Part shown: positions 38,902 to 50,464 of the stretch, piece by piece
How positions within the stretch are numbered: position 1 is the first letter of the stretch
Layout of the letters: each line of letters opens with the position of its first letter
Assembly (NCBI GenBank): GCA_009773665.1
Contig: WSYE01000028.1
Coordinates: 1-55,623 of the forward strand
From: Desulfovibrionaceae bacterium
GTDB taxonomy: Bacteria; Desulfobacterota; Desulfovibrionia; Desulfovibrionales; Desulfovibrionaceae
Reading direction: 5' to 3'
Length of the DNA: 55,623 nt
The notes under the pieces: generated by a model
Seen by the model: only the letters and a program-made list of their open reading frames with translations
Told to the model about the DNA's origin: nothing
Database searches by the model: none
Translations under genes and position numbers: made by a program

Positions 38902-39423
38902 ATGGACAAGAGCAAGGGCTCGCGCAGGCAGGGCCGCACCCTGGCCTTTCAGGTTCTCTTCGGCCTGGGCTTCGACCCCCAGGAGGGCGAGACCAACGTG
39001 CGCCGCGCCTTTGACCGCAACCCTGCGGTTCTGGAATGCGAGCTGGAGGACGCCCGGGGCTTTGCCTCGCAGCTCGTGCAGGGCGTGTGCGACAACCTGG
39101 CCCAGATCGACAAGGTCATCGGCAAGCACTCGGACCACTGGAAGATCGGGCGCATCGGCAAGGTCGAGCTGGCCATCCTCAGGCTCTCGCTTTTCGAGAT
39201 TCTGCACCGCTCGGACATCCCGCTCAAGGTGGCCATCAACGAGGCCATCGAGCTGGCCAAGGGCTTTGGCGACGAGAGCTCGCGCTCCTTTGTCAACGGC
39301 ATCCTGGACGCCGTGGCCCGGGCCGTGGACGAGGGCCGCTTCGGCATTGAGAAAAAAATGGACAAGAAGACCGACGGGAAACAGGGCACAGCCACGGACA
39401 CGAAGACCAGGGCGGCCAAGTAG
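38902..39423 (+). CDS. nusB: Transcription antitermination factor NusB
   Basis: A 173-residue Nus[17 protein letters not shown] (about 10-25), [20 protein letters not shown] (about 75-94), [20 protein letters not shown] and [14 protein letters not shown] (about 120-133) are family hallmarks. It binds boxA RNA with NusE in rRNA antitermination. The basic Lys-rich tail ([10 protein letters not shown]) is longer than usual. The ATG at 38902 is chosen; a GTG at 38893 with GGAG upstream would add three residues. Confidence 0.95.
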   Translation: MDKSKGSRRQGRTLAFQVLFGLGFDPQEGETNVRRAFDRNPAVLECELEDARGFASQLVQGVCDNLAQIDKVIGKHSDHWKIGRIGKVELAILRLSLFEILHRSDIPLKVAINEAIELAKGFGDESSRSFVNGILDAVARAVDEGRFGIEKKMDKKTDGKQGTATDTKTRAAK

Positions 39424-39449
39424 CCGCCTGTTTTCCAGGAGTAGCACGC

Positions 39450-41969
39450 ATGGGCTTCGGCAAATACGATCCGCAGCAGGTTGAGCAGAAGTGGCAGAAG
39501 AACTGGGACGAGTCCCGCTGCTTTGAGGTGGAGGTCGATCCCTCCCGTCCCAAGTACTACGTGCTGGAGATGTTCCCCTACCCCTCGGGCAAGATCCACA
39601 TGGGCCATGTGCGCAACTACTCCATCGGCGACGTGGTGGCGCGCTACAAGCGCATGCGCGGCATGAACGTGCTGCACCCCATGGGCTGGGACGCCTTCGG
39701 CCTGCCCGCCGAGAACGCGGCCATCAAGAACAAGACCCACCCGGCGGCCTGGACCTACGCCAACATCGCGGAGATGCGCACCCAGCTCCGGCGCCTGGGC
39801 TACTCCTACGACTGGCGGCGCGAAATCGCCACCTGCCGCCCGGAATACTACAAGTGGGAGCAGCAGTTTTTCCTCAAGCTCCTGGAAAAGGGGCTGGTGT
39901 ACCGCAAGAACTCGCCTGTGAACTGGTGCGAGGGCTGCACGACAGTGCTGGCCAACGAGCAGGTGGAGGAGGGCCGCTGCTGGCGCTGCGACGGCGAGGT
40001 TGAGCAGAAGCAGCTGGAGCAGTGGTTCCTCAGGATCACGGCCTATGCCGAGCAGCTCATCGACGATTTGAAGCTGCTGGACGGCAGCTGGCCCGAGCGC
40101 GTCATCACCATGCAGCAGAACTGGATCGGCAAGAGCGTGGGCGCGCAGCTGCGCTTCCAGGTGAAGGGTCTGGACCAGACCATCGAGGTCTTCACCACCC
40201 GGCCCGACACCCTGTGCGGGGCCACCTTCATGAGCCTGGCCGCCGAGCACCCCATGGTGGAGACGCTCATCAAAGGCCGTCCCGAGGCTGAAGGGGTGCG
40301 CGCCTTCTGCCGCGACGTGGCCAACATGGACCGCATCCGGCGCGGGGCCGATGACCTGGAGAAGGAGGGCGTGTTCACCGGCGCGTACTGCGTGAATCCG
40401 CTCACGGGCCAGGACATGCCCATCCACGTGGCCAATTTCGTGCTCATGGGCTACGGCACCGGCGCGGTCATGGCCGTGCCCGCCCACGACCAGCGCGACT
40501 TCGAGTTTGCCAAGAAGTACGACCTGCCCATGCAGGTGGTCATCCAGCCTAAAGGCGAAACCCTCGACCTCTCCACCATGACCGCGGCCTACGTGGACCC
40601 CGGCGTGCTGGTGCACTCCGGCCAGTTCGACGGCCTGGACAACCAGGCCGCCAAGGGCACCATCATCGAGCACCTGGCCCAGAACAACCTGGCCCAGGCC
40701 ACGGTGAACTACCGCCTGCGCGACTGGGGCATCTCGCGCCAGCGCTTCTGGGGCGCGCCCATCCCGGTGGTCCACTGCGCCGCCTGCGGCATCGTGCCCG
40801 TGCCTGATGACCAGTTGCCCGTGCGCCTGCCCGAGGACGCCCAGGCCCGCGCCGACGGCCGCTCGCCTCTGCCCATGCTGGAATCCTTTGTCAACACCGC
40901 CTGCCCCAAGTGCGGCGGCCCGGGCAAGCGCGAAACCGACACCATGGACACCTTCATGGAGTCCAGCTGGTACTTCATGCGCTACACATCCGCCCGCAAG
41001 GACGACGGCCCCTTCGACCCTCTGGCGCTGAAGTACTGGATGCCCGTGGACCAGTACATCGGCGGCATCGAGCACGCCATCCTGCACCTTTTGTACTCGC
41101 GCTTCTACGTCAAGGCCCTGCGCGACTGCGGCTACACCGAGCTCTCCGAGCCCTTCCAGAACCTGCTGACCCAGGGCATGGTGCTGAAGGACGGGGCCAA
41201 GATGTCCAAGAGCAAGGGCAACGTGGTGGACCCGAACTCCATGATCGAGCGCTACGGGGCCGACGCCACGCGCCTGTTCATCCTGTTCGCCTCGCCGCCG
41301 GAAAAGGACCTGGAGTGGAGCGACGCGGGCATCGAGGGCGCGTACCGCTTTCTGAACCGCGTCTGGCGTCTGGCCGAGGAGCTGGCCGCTGCGGGCGCGC
41401 TCAAGGCCGTGGGCCCCTGCGTTCCGGTTTCCGAGCTGACGCAGGAGCCGGGCGAGCTGTCCTCTGCGGCCAAGGATCTGCGCCGCAAGGAGCACGACTC
41501 GGTGCGCAAGGTCACCCGGGCCATGGAGAACAAGTTCCAGTTCAACACGGCCATCGCCGCGCTGATGGAGCTGGTGAACGAGATGTACACCCTGAAGGAC
41601 GGGCTCAAAGGCTCGCCCCAGGGCGCGGCCGTGCTGTCCTCGGCCCTGTCCACGGTGCTGACCCTGCTCTCGCCCGTGGCCCCGCACCTGTGCGAGGAGC
41701 TCTGGAGCCACATGGGACACAGGGAGCAGCTGGCCACCCTGTCCTGGCCGGGCTATGACGAGTCGGCCCTGGCCCAGGACGAGATCGAGCTGGTGGTGCA
41801 GGTCAACGGCAAGGTGCGCGGCAGGCTCATGGTGCCGGCCAGTGCCGACCAGGAGGCCGTGCGCCAGGTGGCCATGACGCACGAGAACGTGCTGCGGCAC
41901 CTGGAGGGCAAGAGCATCAGGAAGCTCATCGTGGTGCCGGGCAAGCTGGTGAACGTGGTGGCTGGCTAA
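39450..41969 (+). CDS. leuS: Leucyl-tRNA synthetase
   Basis: An 839-residue class Ia synthetase of bacterial type. [18 protein letters not shown] (about 41-58) has the HIGH motif as HMGH, an editing domain includes [17 protein letters not shown], a zinc-like Cys set [14 protein letters not shown] lies in the catalytic insert, and [13 protein letters not shown] (near 583-595) is KMSKS. The anticodon-binding and C-terminal domains are complete. It charges tRNA-Leu. It follows nusB after 26 bases. A 1008-codon open frame on the other strand is a shadow of its GC-rich codons. Confidence 0.97.
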   Translation: MGFGKYDPQQVEQKWQKNWDESRCFEVEVDPSRPKYYVLEMFPYPSGKIHMGHVRNYSIGDVVARYKRMRGMNVLHPMGWDAFGLPAENAAIKNKTHPAAWTYANIAEMRTQLRRLGYSYDWRREIATCRPEYYKWEQQFFLKLLEKGLVYRKNSPVNWCEGCTTVLANEQVEEGRCWRCDGEVEQKQLEQWFLRITAYAEQLIDDLKLLDGSWPERVITMQQNWIGKSVGAQLRFQVKGLDQTIEVFTTRPDTLCGATFMSLAAEHPMVETLIKGRPEAEGVRAFCRDVANMDRIRRGADDLEKEGVFTGAYCVNPLTGQDMPIHVANFVLMGYGTGAVMAVPAHDQRDFEFAKKYDLPMQVVIQPKGETLDLSTMTAAYVDPGVLVHSGQFDGLDNQAAKGTIIEHLAQNNLAQATVNYRLRDWGISRQRFWGAPIPVVHCAACGIVPVPDDQLPVRLPEDAQARADGRSPLPMLESFVNTACPKCGGPGKRETDTMDTFMESSWYFMRYTSARKDDGPFDPLALKYWMPVDQYIGGIEHAILHLLYSRFYVKALRDCGYTELSEPFQNLLTQGMVLKDGAKMSKSKGNVVDPNSMIERYGADATRLFILFASPPEKDLEWSDAGIEGAYRFLNRVWRLAEELAAAGALKAVGPCVPVSELTQEPGELSSAAKDLRRKEHDSVRKVTRAMENKFQFNTAIAALMELVNEMYTLKDGLKGSPQGAAVLSSALSTVLTLLSPVAPHLCEELWSHMGHREQLATLSWPGYDESALAQDEIELVVQVNGKVRGRLMVPASADQEAVRQVAMTHENVLRHLEGKSIRKLIVVPGKLVNVVAG

Positions 41970-41982
41970 GATCAAAAAGCAA

Positions 41983-41992
41983 GGGGGGGGGG
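41983..41992. repeat. Ten-base G run in the lptE ribosome-binding region
   Basis: Ten G sit directly before AGTATG, so they supply the ribosome site of lptE. Slippage would change its spacing and strength. Confidence 0.85.
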
Positions 41993-41995
41993 AGT

Positions 41996-42517
41996 ATGCG
42001 CGCGTTGATGCGGTATCTGGGCCTGGCCCTGCTTTTTGCCGCGACTCTGGCCCTGGGCGGCTGCGGCTACACCTTCACCGGCCAGGCGGTCGACGCGGAG
42101 ACGGCCTCGCGCCTGGACCCGGCCTTCCGCACCATGGCCCTGGTGCGCGTGGAGAACCCCACCATCGAGCCCTGGCTGGAGCCCCGCCTGCGCTCCCTGA
42201 TCCGTGACGAGTTCACCCGCCGCAGGTTCGTCAGCTGGACGGACAAGGACAAGGCCGCGTCCCTGCTCACGGTGGTCGTCAAGAGATACACGCGTTCGAC
42301 CTCCGTGGCCGGTCAGCAGGACCAGTCCCTGAAGCTCAGCACCGGGCTCACCCTGATCTTCCGGGTGCACCGCGCGGGCGACGGCGCAATCCTCTGGGAC
42401 TCTGGAGAGGTGAGCCAGAGCGAATCGTTCTTCCCCGGCGACTCCGATGGCGCGGACCTGCGCATTACGGACCTGGCGGTGCGCCGCCTGACCGACCTGA
42501 TGACCCAGAACTACTAG
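41996..42517 (+). CDS. lptE: LPS-assembly lipoprotein LptE
   Basis: A 173-residue lipoprotein. LALLFAATLALGGCGYTFTG is the signal with the acylated Cys near 23 and the family's G-Y-x-F start. A conserved body follows with IEPWLEPRLRSLIRDEFTRR and LLTVVVKRYTRST, typical of LptE. It plugs LptD in the outer membrane during LPS transport. It lies between leuS and holA, a gene order commonly seen for lptE. Confidence 0.85.
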   Translation: MRALMRYLGLALLFAATLALGGCGYTFTGQAVDAETASRLDPAFRTMALVRVENPTIEPWLEPRLRSLIRDEFTRRRFVSWTDKDKAASLLTVVVKRYTRSTSVAGQQDQSLKLSTGLTLIFRVHRAGDGAILWDSGEVSQSESFFPGDSDGADLRITDLAVRRLTDLMTQNY

Positions 42518-42527
42518 GGGCCCGTCC

Positions 42528-43600
42528 ATGCTCCGACCCACGGCCAACCCACCATCGGGCCGCCACGGCTACCGCTTCCTCGTCTGCCCGGACGCCGAGC
42601 TGCTCCGCCGTCAGGCTGCGGAGCTGGCTGTCGGCCTCGGCAGCGGCCCCGGCGTGGCTGTGGCCCGCAAGGTCTTCTGGGGCGATGACGAGCCCTTCCC
42701 CCCGGCCTACTGGGGCGAGCTGACCACCCAGAATCTCTTCTCCACGCCCACGGTGCTTTTGCTGCGCCGGGCCGAGGCCCTCAAGGCCGAGGTCTGGGAC
42801 CGCATCGGCGAGGTGCTGAAGAACACGGCCAGCACGGTGCTGCCGGTGTTCTGCCTGGAGGGCGCCTGGAAGGAGGGCAAGCCTGCGGTGCCGCACTTCC
42901 TGCCCCGCCGCGCCCTGTGGTCCACCGCCGAGCAGCAGAAATGGGTATGGCAGTCCCCTGGCCTCACCGACGCCGCCATGCCGAAATTTCTCGAGGCCTG
43001 GGCTGCCGAGCGCGGCCTGAGCATGGACCCTGCGGCGCGGAAGGCGCTCGCCGCCGCCCTGCCGCGCGACGGCCTGGCCGCCGGGCTGGAGCTGGACAAG
43101 ATCGAGCTGGCCGCAGGCGCAGCCTCGCCTGCTGGACGCGACGGGCGCGTCATCACGGCCGAGCTGGCCGCCCTGGTGGCCCCCCACGGCGACATGGAGT
43201 TTTTCGACTTCATGCATGCGCTGTCCGAATCGGCACGCAGCCCCCAGGCCGCCCGCGAGGTCTGGGCGCGCGTGCTGGACGACCACCTGCGGCCCTCGGG
43301 CGACAAGATCCTGTTCCAGCTTTTGGGCTACATGGCCTGGCAGGCGCGCCAGCTGTGGATGCTGTGCGCCCGAGCGACAAGCCCGCCATGATGAAGCTGG
43401 CCCAGCGCCTGGGCCGCGCTGGCATCGCGCGGATCATCGAGCTGACCCTGGACGCCAACCTCGGGGTCATCGGCGGCACCAGGCGTCCGGACGACGCCCT
43501 GGAGTCCTACGTGGCCGAGCTGGCGGCGCTGATGGGCGGCGGCGGGCCTGATTCCGGCCCGGGCGTCGCGTCAGGTGCTGCTCAAGGGCGGCGCGCATGA
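42528..43600 (+). CDS. holA: DNA polymerase III delta subunit, frameshifted
   Basis: The first frame (42528-43391) encodes the delta subunit from YRFLVCPDAELLRRQAAELA to the C-domain helices QARQLWML, then stops prematurely at ARATSPP. The next frame continues DKPAMMKLAQRLG and DDALESYVAELAALM to 43600, where its TGA overlaps the radC ATG. One missing C in the CCC at 43369-43371 would restore a single frame of about 357 residues, near the usual size. The gene is essential for loading the sliding clamp, so a sequence error is the simplest explanation; a true frameshift is possible. Confidence 0.85.
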
Positions 43601-44322
43601 GCCCGGCCAAGAAACACCCTGCGGCCACTGCGCTCAAGGCCGCCGAGAGCGCCCCGCCGCACTATCTGGGGCACCGCCAGCGCCAGCGCGAGAAGCTTTT
43701 GGCCGAGCCCAAGGCCCTGGCCGACTACGAGCTGCTGGAGCTGCTGCTGGGGCAGGTGCTGCCCCGGCGCGACACCAAGCCCCTGGCCAAGGAGCTGGTG
43801 GCCCGCTTCGGCTCCCTGCGCGAGGTCATCCAGGCCGCGCCCGAGGCGCTGTGCGCGGTCAAGGGCTTTGGCGAGGCCCTGGCCGGGCACTGGGCGCTCT
43901 TGCGCGAGGTGTTCGCCCGTTTGGGCGAGGCCTCGGTGCGGGAAAAGCAGGTCTTCTCCGGGCCGGAGCTGGTGGCCGAGGCCGCCCGGGCGCGCATCGG
44001 GCATCTGCCGGTGGAGGAGTTCTGGGTGGCCCTGGTGGACAACAAGAACCGGCTCATGGCCTGGGAGCGCGTGGGCCGGGGTACGGTGGACCAGACCACG
44101 GTGTACCCGCGCGAGGTGCTGGCCCTGGCCCTCAAGCACTCGGCCTCGGGCGTGATCCTGGCCCACAACCATCCTGGCGGCGACCCCAAGCCTTCCCAGG
44201 CGGACCTGGACCTGACCCGGCGCATCAACCGCGCGGCCCAGGAACTGGGTTTGCGGGTGCTGGACCACCTGGTGGTCTGCGAGGGCAGCCATTTCAGCTT
44301 TCAGGAGGCGGGGTTTCTGTAG
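43597..44322 (+). CDS. radC: RadC family JAB-domain protein
   Basis: A 241-residue UPF0758 protein. An N-terminal helix-hairpin-helix region (LRGEVIQ, ALCAVKGFGEALAGHWAL) precedes the JAB1/MPN metalloprotease-like domain with HNHPGGDPKPSQADLDLTRR (about 189-208), the H-x-H-x7-S-x2-D zinc motif. The cellular role of RadC is unresolved. It overlaps the holA stop by ATGA. Confidence 0.94.
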   Translation: MSPAKKHPAATALKAAESAPPHYLGHRQRQREKLLAEPKALADYELLELLLGQVLPRRDTKPLAKELVARFGSLREVIQAAPEALCAVKGFGEALAGHWALLREVFARLGEASVREKQVFSGPELVAEAARARIGHLPVEEFWVALVDNKNRLMAWERVGRGTVDQTTVYPREVLALALKHSASGVILAHNHPGGDPKPSQADLDLTRRINRAAQELGLRVLDHLVVCEGSHFSFQEAGFL

Positions 44323-44390
44323 CCCCCGGGCTGTCTTGACCTGGCGGCCTGGGCCGCGCAGGGAACGCCGTCCTTCTGGCAGGAGGCCGC

Positions 44391-45287
44391 ATGACGTGCA
44401 GCACCCCCTTTTCCGATCACCACTCCGCCGAGGCGCTGGTCCGCAGCTATCTGGACGAACCGGCCCACAACCGCATTGAGCCGGGCAGCGATGAGCGCGC
44501 CTGGGATGCCCCGCTGGTGGGCTTTGCGCGCGGCGATGATCCCCTCTTCGAGTCGTACCGCGAGCACGTGGACCCGCACCACTGGACCCCGCTGGAGGCC
44601 TTTTGCCTGGCCTTCCCCGAAACGGCCGCCACGGCTGCGGACCTCGTTGTCCTGGCCTGGATTCTGCCGCAGACGGCGCGGGTGCGCCAGGACCAGCGCC
44701 GCGAGAGGGAGCTGCCAAGCCGCCGCTGGGCGTTGACGCGCAAGTTCGGGGAGGAGATCAACGCCGCCCTGCGCGCCCACGTGGCCGCCCGTCTTTGCGC
44801 GTCGGGCATTCCGGCCTGCGCGCCGGTGCAGCTTAAGGAGTGGGCCCGTGTGGAGGGCGGCCCCTTTGTCTTCGCCTCCACCTGGTCCGAGCGGCACGCG
44901 GCCCACGCCGCAGGGCTCGGCACCTTCGGCCTGTGCGACGGGCTCATCACGCGGCTGGGCAAGTCCATTCGCGTGGGCTCCATAGTGGCCCAGGCCGACT
45001 GGCCAGCCACCCCGCGGCCCTACAAGGGGCACCGCGACTGGTGCCTGTTCTTTGCCACGGGCCGCTGCGGGGCCTGCATCAAGCGTTGCCCGGCCGGGGC
45101 GCTTTCGCCCGCAGGCCACGACAAGGTAAAGTGCAAGGCCTATATCCGCAGCGTCACCTCGCTCTACGTGGAGGCCAACCTCCTGGGCTGCAAGGCCAAC
45201 GCTTGCGGCCTGTGCCAGACCGGCGTGCCCTGCGAAAAGGGCATCCCGGCCGCGCTGCGGAAGCGCGTTGCGGCGGCGGGGCTGTAA
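44391..45287 (+). CDS. QueG-like 4Fe-4S protein
   Basis: A 298-residue protein. FASTWSERHAAHAAGLGTFG (about 162-181) matches the epoxyqueuosine-reductase superfamily. Two iron-sulfur cysteine sets follow: CGACIKRCPAGAL (about 224-236) and CKANACGLCQTGVPCEKG (about 264-281). In QueG these domains, with cobalamin, reduce epoxyqueuosine. This protein lacks an obvious classical QueG N-terminus (it starts SDHHSAEALVRSYL), so it is probably a relative of unknown substrate. Confidence 0.75.
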   Translation: MTCSTPFSDHHSAEALVRSYLDEPAHNRIEPGSDERAWDAPLVGFARGDDPLFESYREHVDPHHWTPLEAFCLAFPETAATAADLVVLAWILPQTARVRQDQRRERELPSRRWALTRKFGEEINAALRAHVAARLCASGIPACAPVQLKEWARVEGGPFVFASTWSERHAAHAAGLGTFGLCDGLITRLGKSIRVGSIVAQADWPATPRPYKGHRDWCLFFATGRCGACIKRCPAGALSPAGHDKVKCKAYIRSVTSLYVEANLLGCKANACGLCQTGVPCEKGIPAALRKRVAAAGL

Positions 45288-45297
45288 TCCCAGCCCC

Positions 45298-45804
45298 TCA
45301 GGTCTTCTCCCCGCCCTCCAACTTCGTCAGCCGCTCCTCGATCCTGGGCGCGGCCCGGCGGTACACGTCCTCGGCCAGGCCCTCGCCGACCTTCTCCAGT
45401 TCCACGGCCAGCTTGGGTTGCAGCTTCACCACCTTCTGCATGCGCGGGTCGCGGCCCACAGTGATGAGGTAGGCCACGTCGGCCTGGCTCAGGTGGCTCT
45501 GGAAGACCTTGGCCATGTCGCGCAGGGAGCGTTCCGTGGCCGCCTTCAGCTCGCGGCGCAGCTCCTGCTGGATGATGGCCAGGGACTGCGGCGGCAGCTC
45601 CCCGCGCTGGGCGCGGGCGTACTCCACGATGGCGGACAGCTGGCGGTCCACGGAGAGCTCCATCATTTCGCGGTAGCCGAACAGGTCGATGTAGGCGAGC
45701 ACGTCCTCCAGGCGGGGGACGTCTCTGGGCGCTTGGGCCACTGCGGCCAGGGCCGGGGCAACGAGACTGAAGCTCAGGACCAATGCAAACAGGATGCGGC
45801 GCAT
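45298..45804 (-). CDS. DUF2059 exported protein
   Basis: A 168-residue protein with a signal peptide (ILFALVLSFSLVAPALAAVA, cleaved near 20). LIDLFGYREMMELS-like helix, ELRRELKAATERSLRDMAKV and HLSQADVAYLITVGRDPRMQ fit DUF2059, a helical periplasmic domain of unknown role. CGGAGG lies before the ATG at 45804. The open frame upstream to 46122 overlaps the CocE gene and is not coding. It converges with the QueG-like gene across 10 bases. Confidence 0.8.
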   Translation of the reverse strand: MRRILFALVLSFSLVAPALAAVAQAPRDVPRLEDVLAYIDLFGYREMMELSVDRQLSAIVEYARAQRGELPPQSLAIIQQELRRELKAATERSLRDMAKVFQSHLSQADVAYLITVGRDPRMQKVVKLQPKLAVELEKVGEGLAEDVYRRAAPRIEERLTKLEGGEKT

Positions 45805-45889
45805 ACAGCCTCCGGTGTTTATTTCAGGCAAACATGGATCGGCGCGGAAGGCAAGACCCGCCGAGACCAGCCAGGCGCGCGGCCAGGGC

Positions 45890-47722
45890 CTAGGGCAGCA
45901 CCGGCAGGATGAGCCGGCTGGGGTGGGCGGCGTCGTGGTGCACGGTGACGCGGGCCGGGCGCGTGGTTGCGGACACGGCCTCGCTGGCCCCGGTCTGGAG
46001 GTTGCGCGACATGCCGGGGAACCAGCTGGCGCAGAGCACCACGCGGATGCGGTCGCCCTTGTGGAAGGTGTTGGCCGTGAGCAGGGTGTCCAGGTCCAGG
46101 CGGTACACCCGGCCCGGCTCAAGCAGGCTCCTCTGGCGAGCCTGCCCGCGCAGGCTGGCGCGCCGCACCTCGGCCCCGGCGTCCATGAGGTTGTAGGCAG
46201 TGCCGTCCGCAGTCACGTCCAGCAGCTTGACGTACAGGTCCAGGTCCGGGGCGTCGGCGGACAGGTAGATCTCCGCGCGGATGTGCCCGGCCACGGTCAT
46301 GTCCCGCTTCAGCGGCCGGGTCTCGAAGAGCAGCAGGCCGTTGTGCGGGGTCAGCTCGCGCTGGTCCATTGGCCCGAGGTCTGAGCCGGGGATCTCGCGC
46401 ACCGGGTTGGCCGGGTCGGCCGTAAAGGTGCTGGACGAGGGGCCAGGGGCCGGGGCGGCGTGGCTCAGGCGGCTGGGGGCGCGGCCCTCGCGCCGTGGGC
46501 CGAGGTGGATGGCGTAGGGCTGTGTGCCCCTGGGCGGCCAGGCGTCGTCCTCGCGCCACTGGTTTGCGCCCATGATGAAATAGTGCACGGGTTTGGCCTG
46601 GGCCAGATGGTTGTCTTGGCCGCGCACATGGCGGTCCATGAAGTCGAGCACCAGCCCGTCGTAGTCCAGGTGGGCCTGGGGGCCGAACTCGCGGGCGCCG
46701 TAGTCCACATCGCCGGTGATGGCGTTGATGCCGTGGGACCAGGGGCCGAGCACGAGCAGGGAGCGCGGGTCGGCCTGGTTCCCACGCGTGGAGGCCTGGC
46801 TTTTCCGCGCCGCCAGCAGGCCCAGGTGGTTGGCGATGGCCCCCTGCACGCCGAAGGAATCGTCGTGCCAGCCCGAGAGGTTGAGCACCGCCGCTGTGAC
46901 CTGGCCGTAGCGGCCCGCGAAGTCGCCGTAGTCCCACCAGGGGTCGTCCGGCGGGTGGCGCAGCCACTCGGCGTAGAAGGACACCGCAGGGTCCAGGTCG
47001 GGCAGGGTGAGCAGGGGCAGGTGGGCCTGGATCTCGGTGGGTCCGCGCCGCTTCCAGTCGGCCCAGGCCGCGCGCCCTGTCTTGGGGCCGGGCAGGCCCT
47101 TGCGCGCCCGCGTGTCCGGGGCCATGGCCACCAGGGCCCAGCGCGCCCAGTCCAGGTCAAAGACGCCGCCGGGGTAGATGCCTTCGCGCAGGCTGGAGAA
47201 GCTCATGGCCGGGGCCATGGCCAGGAGGTGCGGGGGCTGCTCCAGGGCCGCGAACCACTGGGCCGTGCCGGGGTAGGACAGGCCGAAGGCGCCCACGCGG
47301 CCGTCGCACCAGCTTTGGCGCGCGGTCCACTCGATGGTGTCAAAGCCGTCGCGGCCCTCGCTGACGTGCGGGACGAACTCGCCGCCGGAGGCGAAGCGGC
47401 CGCGCACGTCCTGGATGAGCACGGCATAGCCGCGCGCCACGGCGCTCCGGGCGAAGCGCAGCTCGTCAGGGTCCGAGCTCTTGCCATAGGGCGTGCGGCA
47501 GACCAGCGCCGGGAACGGGCCGCCACCGGCGGGCCGCCAGATGTCTGCGCGCAGCACGACGCCGTCGCGCATGGGCACGGCCACATTGGCTTCGAAGACG
47601 AGGGGCGGGCTGGCGTCGGCGCGGGGGCTCGCGCTGGCCGGAGCCGCGCAGAGCAGCATGCAGCAGGCCAGGCCCCAGGCGGGGAGCGGCACGGGGCAGG
47701 GGGGCATGCGGTGCGTCACCAA
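45890..47722 (-). CDS. CocE/NonD-type alpha/beta hydrolase, exported
   Basis: A 610-residue protein. After a signal peptide (AWGLACCMLLCAAPASASPR) come VPMRDGVVLRADIWRPAGGG and CRTPYGKSSDPDE, the entry strands of the CocE family, and GAFGLSYPGTAQWFAALEQP with the nucleophile Ser (near 150). A C-terminal jelly-roll (AHIRAEIYLSADAPDLDLYV) matches the X-Pro dipeptidyl-peptidase C-domain. It acts on esters or amides in the periplasm; substrate unknown. It is 22 bases downstream of uppS on the same strand. Confidence 0.9.
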   Translation of the reverse strand: MVTHRMPPCPVPLPAWGLACCMLLCAAPASASPRADASPPLVFEANVAVPMRDGVVLRADIWRPAGGGPFPALVCRTPYGKSSDPDELRFARSAVARGYAVLIQDVRGRFASGGEFVPHVSEGRDGFDTIEWTARQSWCDGRVGAFGLSYPGTAQWFAALEQPPHLLAMAPAMSFSSLREGIYPGGVFDLDWARWALVAMAPDTRARKGLPGPKTGRAAWADWKRRGPTEIQAHLPLLTLPDLDPAVSFYAEWLRHPPDDPWWDYGDFAGRYGQVTAAVLNLSGWHDDSFGVQGAIANHLGLLAARKSQASTRGNQADPRSLLVLGPWSHGINAITGDVDYGAREFGPQAHLDYDGLVLDFMDRHVRGQDNHLAQAKPVHYFIMGANQWREDDAWPPRGTQPYAIHLGPRREGRAPSRLSHAAPAPGPSSSTFTADPANPVREIPGSDLGPMDQRELTPHNGLLLFETRPLKRDMTVAGHIRAEIYLSADAPDLDLYVKLLDVTADGTAYNLMDAGAEVRRASLRGQARQRSLLEPGRVYRLDLDTLLTANTFHKGDRIRVVLCASWFPGMSRNLQTGASEAVSATTRPARVTVHHDAAHPSRLILPVLP

Positions 47723-47744
47723 AGCCTCCGCCGGGTTTGGGGCG

Positions 47745-48467
<723 letters not shown>

Positions 48468-48471
48468 GCGG

Positions 48472-49026
48472 CTACAGCTCCAGAATTTCCTTTTCCTTGG
48501 CCGCGAAGGTCTCGTCGCACTTCTTGATGGTGTCGTCGGTGAGCTTCTGCACATCCTCGGTGAGCTTGCGCTGCTCGTCCTCGGTGATGTTCTTGTCCTT
48601 CTGGAGCTTCTTCAGGATCTCGTTTAAGTCGCGGCGGACGTTGCGCACGGCGACCTTGGCTTCCTCGTTGAACTTCTTGGCCACCTTCACCAGGTCCTTG
48701 CGGCGGTCCTCGGTCAGGGGCGGGATGCTGATGCGGATGAGCTTGCCGTCATTGACCGGGTTCAGGCCCAGGTCGCTCTTGAGGATGGCCTTTTCCACGG
48801 CGCCAAAGGCCGCCTTGTCCCAGGGCTGGATGGTGATGGTGCGGGCGTCGGGCACGGAGAGCGAGGCGATCTGGCTGATGGCCGTGGGCGTGCCGTAGTA
48901 GTCGGCCATGATGGGCTCGATCAGGGACACCGAGGCCCGGCCCGTGCGCAGCCGCGCAAATTCCTTGGCCAGGCTCGAGAGAGCCCCGCTCATGCGCTTT
49001 TTCCCGTCTTCGATCACAGCATGCAT
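48472..49026 (-). CDS. frr: Ribosome recycling factor
   Basis: A 184-residue RRF, the usual length. [60 protein letters not shown] and [20 protein letters not shown] are the family's helices and hinge. It releases ribosomes from mRNA after termination with EF-G. It follows pyrH by a single base, in the common order rpsB-tsf-pyrH-frr-uppS. Confidence 0.97.
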   Translation of the reverse strand: MHAVIEDGKKRMSGALSSLAKEFARLRTGRASVSLIEPIMADYYGTPTAISQIASLSVPDARTITIQPWDKAAFGAVEKAILKSDLGLNPVNDGKLIRISIPPLTEDRRKDLVKVAKKFNEEAKVAVRNVRRDLNEILKKLQKDKNITEDEQRKLTEDVQKLTDDTIKKCDETFAAKEKEILEL

Positions 49027-49027
49027 A

Positions 49028-49750
49028 TCAGTTCCCTCCCTCGACGATGGTTCCGACTGTTTCGCCCTGGATGACCCGGCGGATGTTGCCCTGCTCGAAC
49101 AGGTTGAAGACGATGATGGGCAGGCGGTTGTCGCGCGCCAGCGAGATGGCCGTGGCGTCCATGACGCCCAGGCGCTTCTCCAGGGTCTCCAGGTAGGTCA
49201 CGGACTCGTAGCGCACGGCGTCCGGGAACTTCCGGGGGTCCTTGTCGTACACGCCGTCCACCTTGGTGGCCTTCAAAATGGCCTCGCACTTGAGCTCCAT
49301 GGCGCGCAGGGCGGCGGCGGTGTCTGTGGTGAAGTAGGGGTTGCCCGTGCCGGCGGCGCAGATGACCACCCGGCCCTTTTCCAGGTGCCGCACGGCCCGG
49401 CGGCGGATGTACGGCTCGGCCACCTCCTTCATGGAGATGGCGGTCATGACCCGGGTGTCGCAGCCGAGCTTCTCAAGCGCGTCCTGCACGGCCAGGGCGT
49501 TCATCACCGTGGCCAGCATGCCCATGTAGTCGGCCTGGGCGCGGTCCATGCCCTGCTCGCTGGCGGCCATGCCCCGGAAGATGTTGCCCCCGCCGATGAC
49601 CAGGGCCACCTGCACGCCCAGGCTGGCGATGTCCGCGATCTCGCCGCAGAAGATGCCGCTGGCCTTGGGCTCGATGCCGAACTTCTGCTCCCCGGCCAGG
49701 GCCTCGCCGCTGAGCTTGAGGAGTATCCGTGAGTAGCGCAGCCTGTCCAT
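49028..49750 (-). CDS. pyrH: UMP kinase
   Basis: A 240-residue hexameric UMP kinase. [15 protein letters not shown] (about 8-22), [18 protein letters not shown] (about 54-71) and [20 protein letters not shown] (about 131-150) form the nucleotide and phosphate sites. It phosphorylates UMP to UDP, feeding UDP-sugars among others. The start at 49750 gives the normal length. An intrinsic terminator separates it from tsf, so it may have its own promoter. Confidence 0.96.
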   Translation of the reverse strand: MDRLRYSRILLKLSGEALAGEQKFGIEPKASGIFCGEIADIASLGVQVALVIGGGNIFRGMAASEQGMDRAQADYMGMLATVMNALAVQDALEKLGCDTRVMTAISMKEVAEPYIRRRAVRHLEKGRVVICAAGTGNPYFTTDTAAALRAMELKCEAILKATKVDGVYDKDPRKFPDAVRYESVTYLETLEKRLGVMDATAISLARDNRLPIIVFNLFEQGNIRRVIQGETVGTIVEGGN

Positions 49751-49800
49751 GTCCTCTCCTGGCGTTTGCGGGTTCTTCCTGGCCTTGGGCCGCGGCGCTG

Positions 49801-49828
49801 GCAAAAGAAACGGGCCTTGCGGCCCGTT
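49801..49828 (-). terminator. Intrinsic terminator after tsf
   Basis: Read on the minus strand, AACGGGCC-GCAA-GGCCCGTT forms a perfect 8-bp stem, followed by TCTTTTGC. It lies 9 bases after the tsf stop and ends the rpsB-tsf transcript. Confidence 0.85.
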
Positions 49829-49837
49829 CCCGATTTC

Positions 49838-50461
<624 letters not shown>

Positions 50462-50464
50462 GAT

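Noticed and set aside
38949-41975. 1008-codon open frame on the minus strand across leuS
   Set aside because: It mirrors leuS in the antisense frame of GC-rich codons; the protein is His/Gly/Leu-rich with no domain, while leuS has all its motifs.
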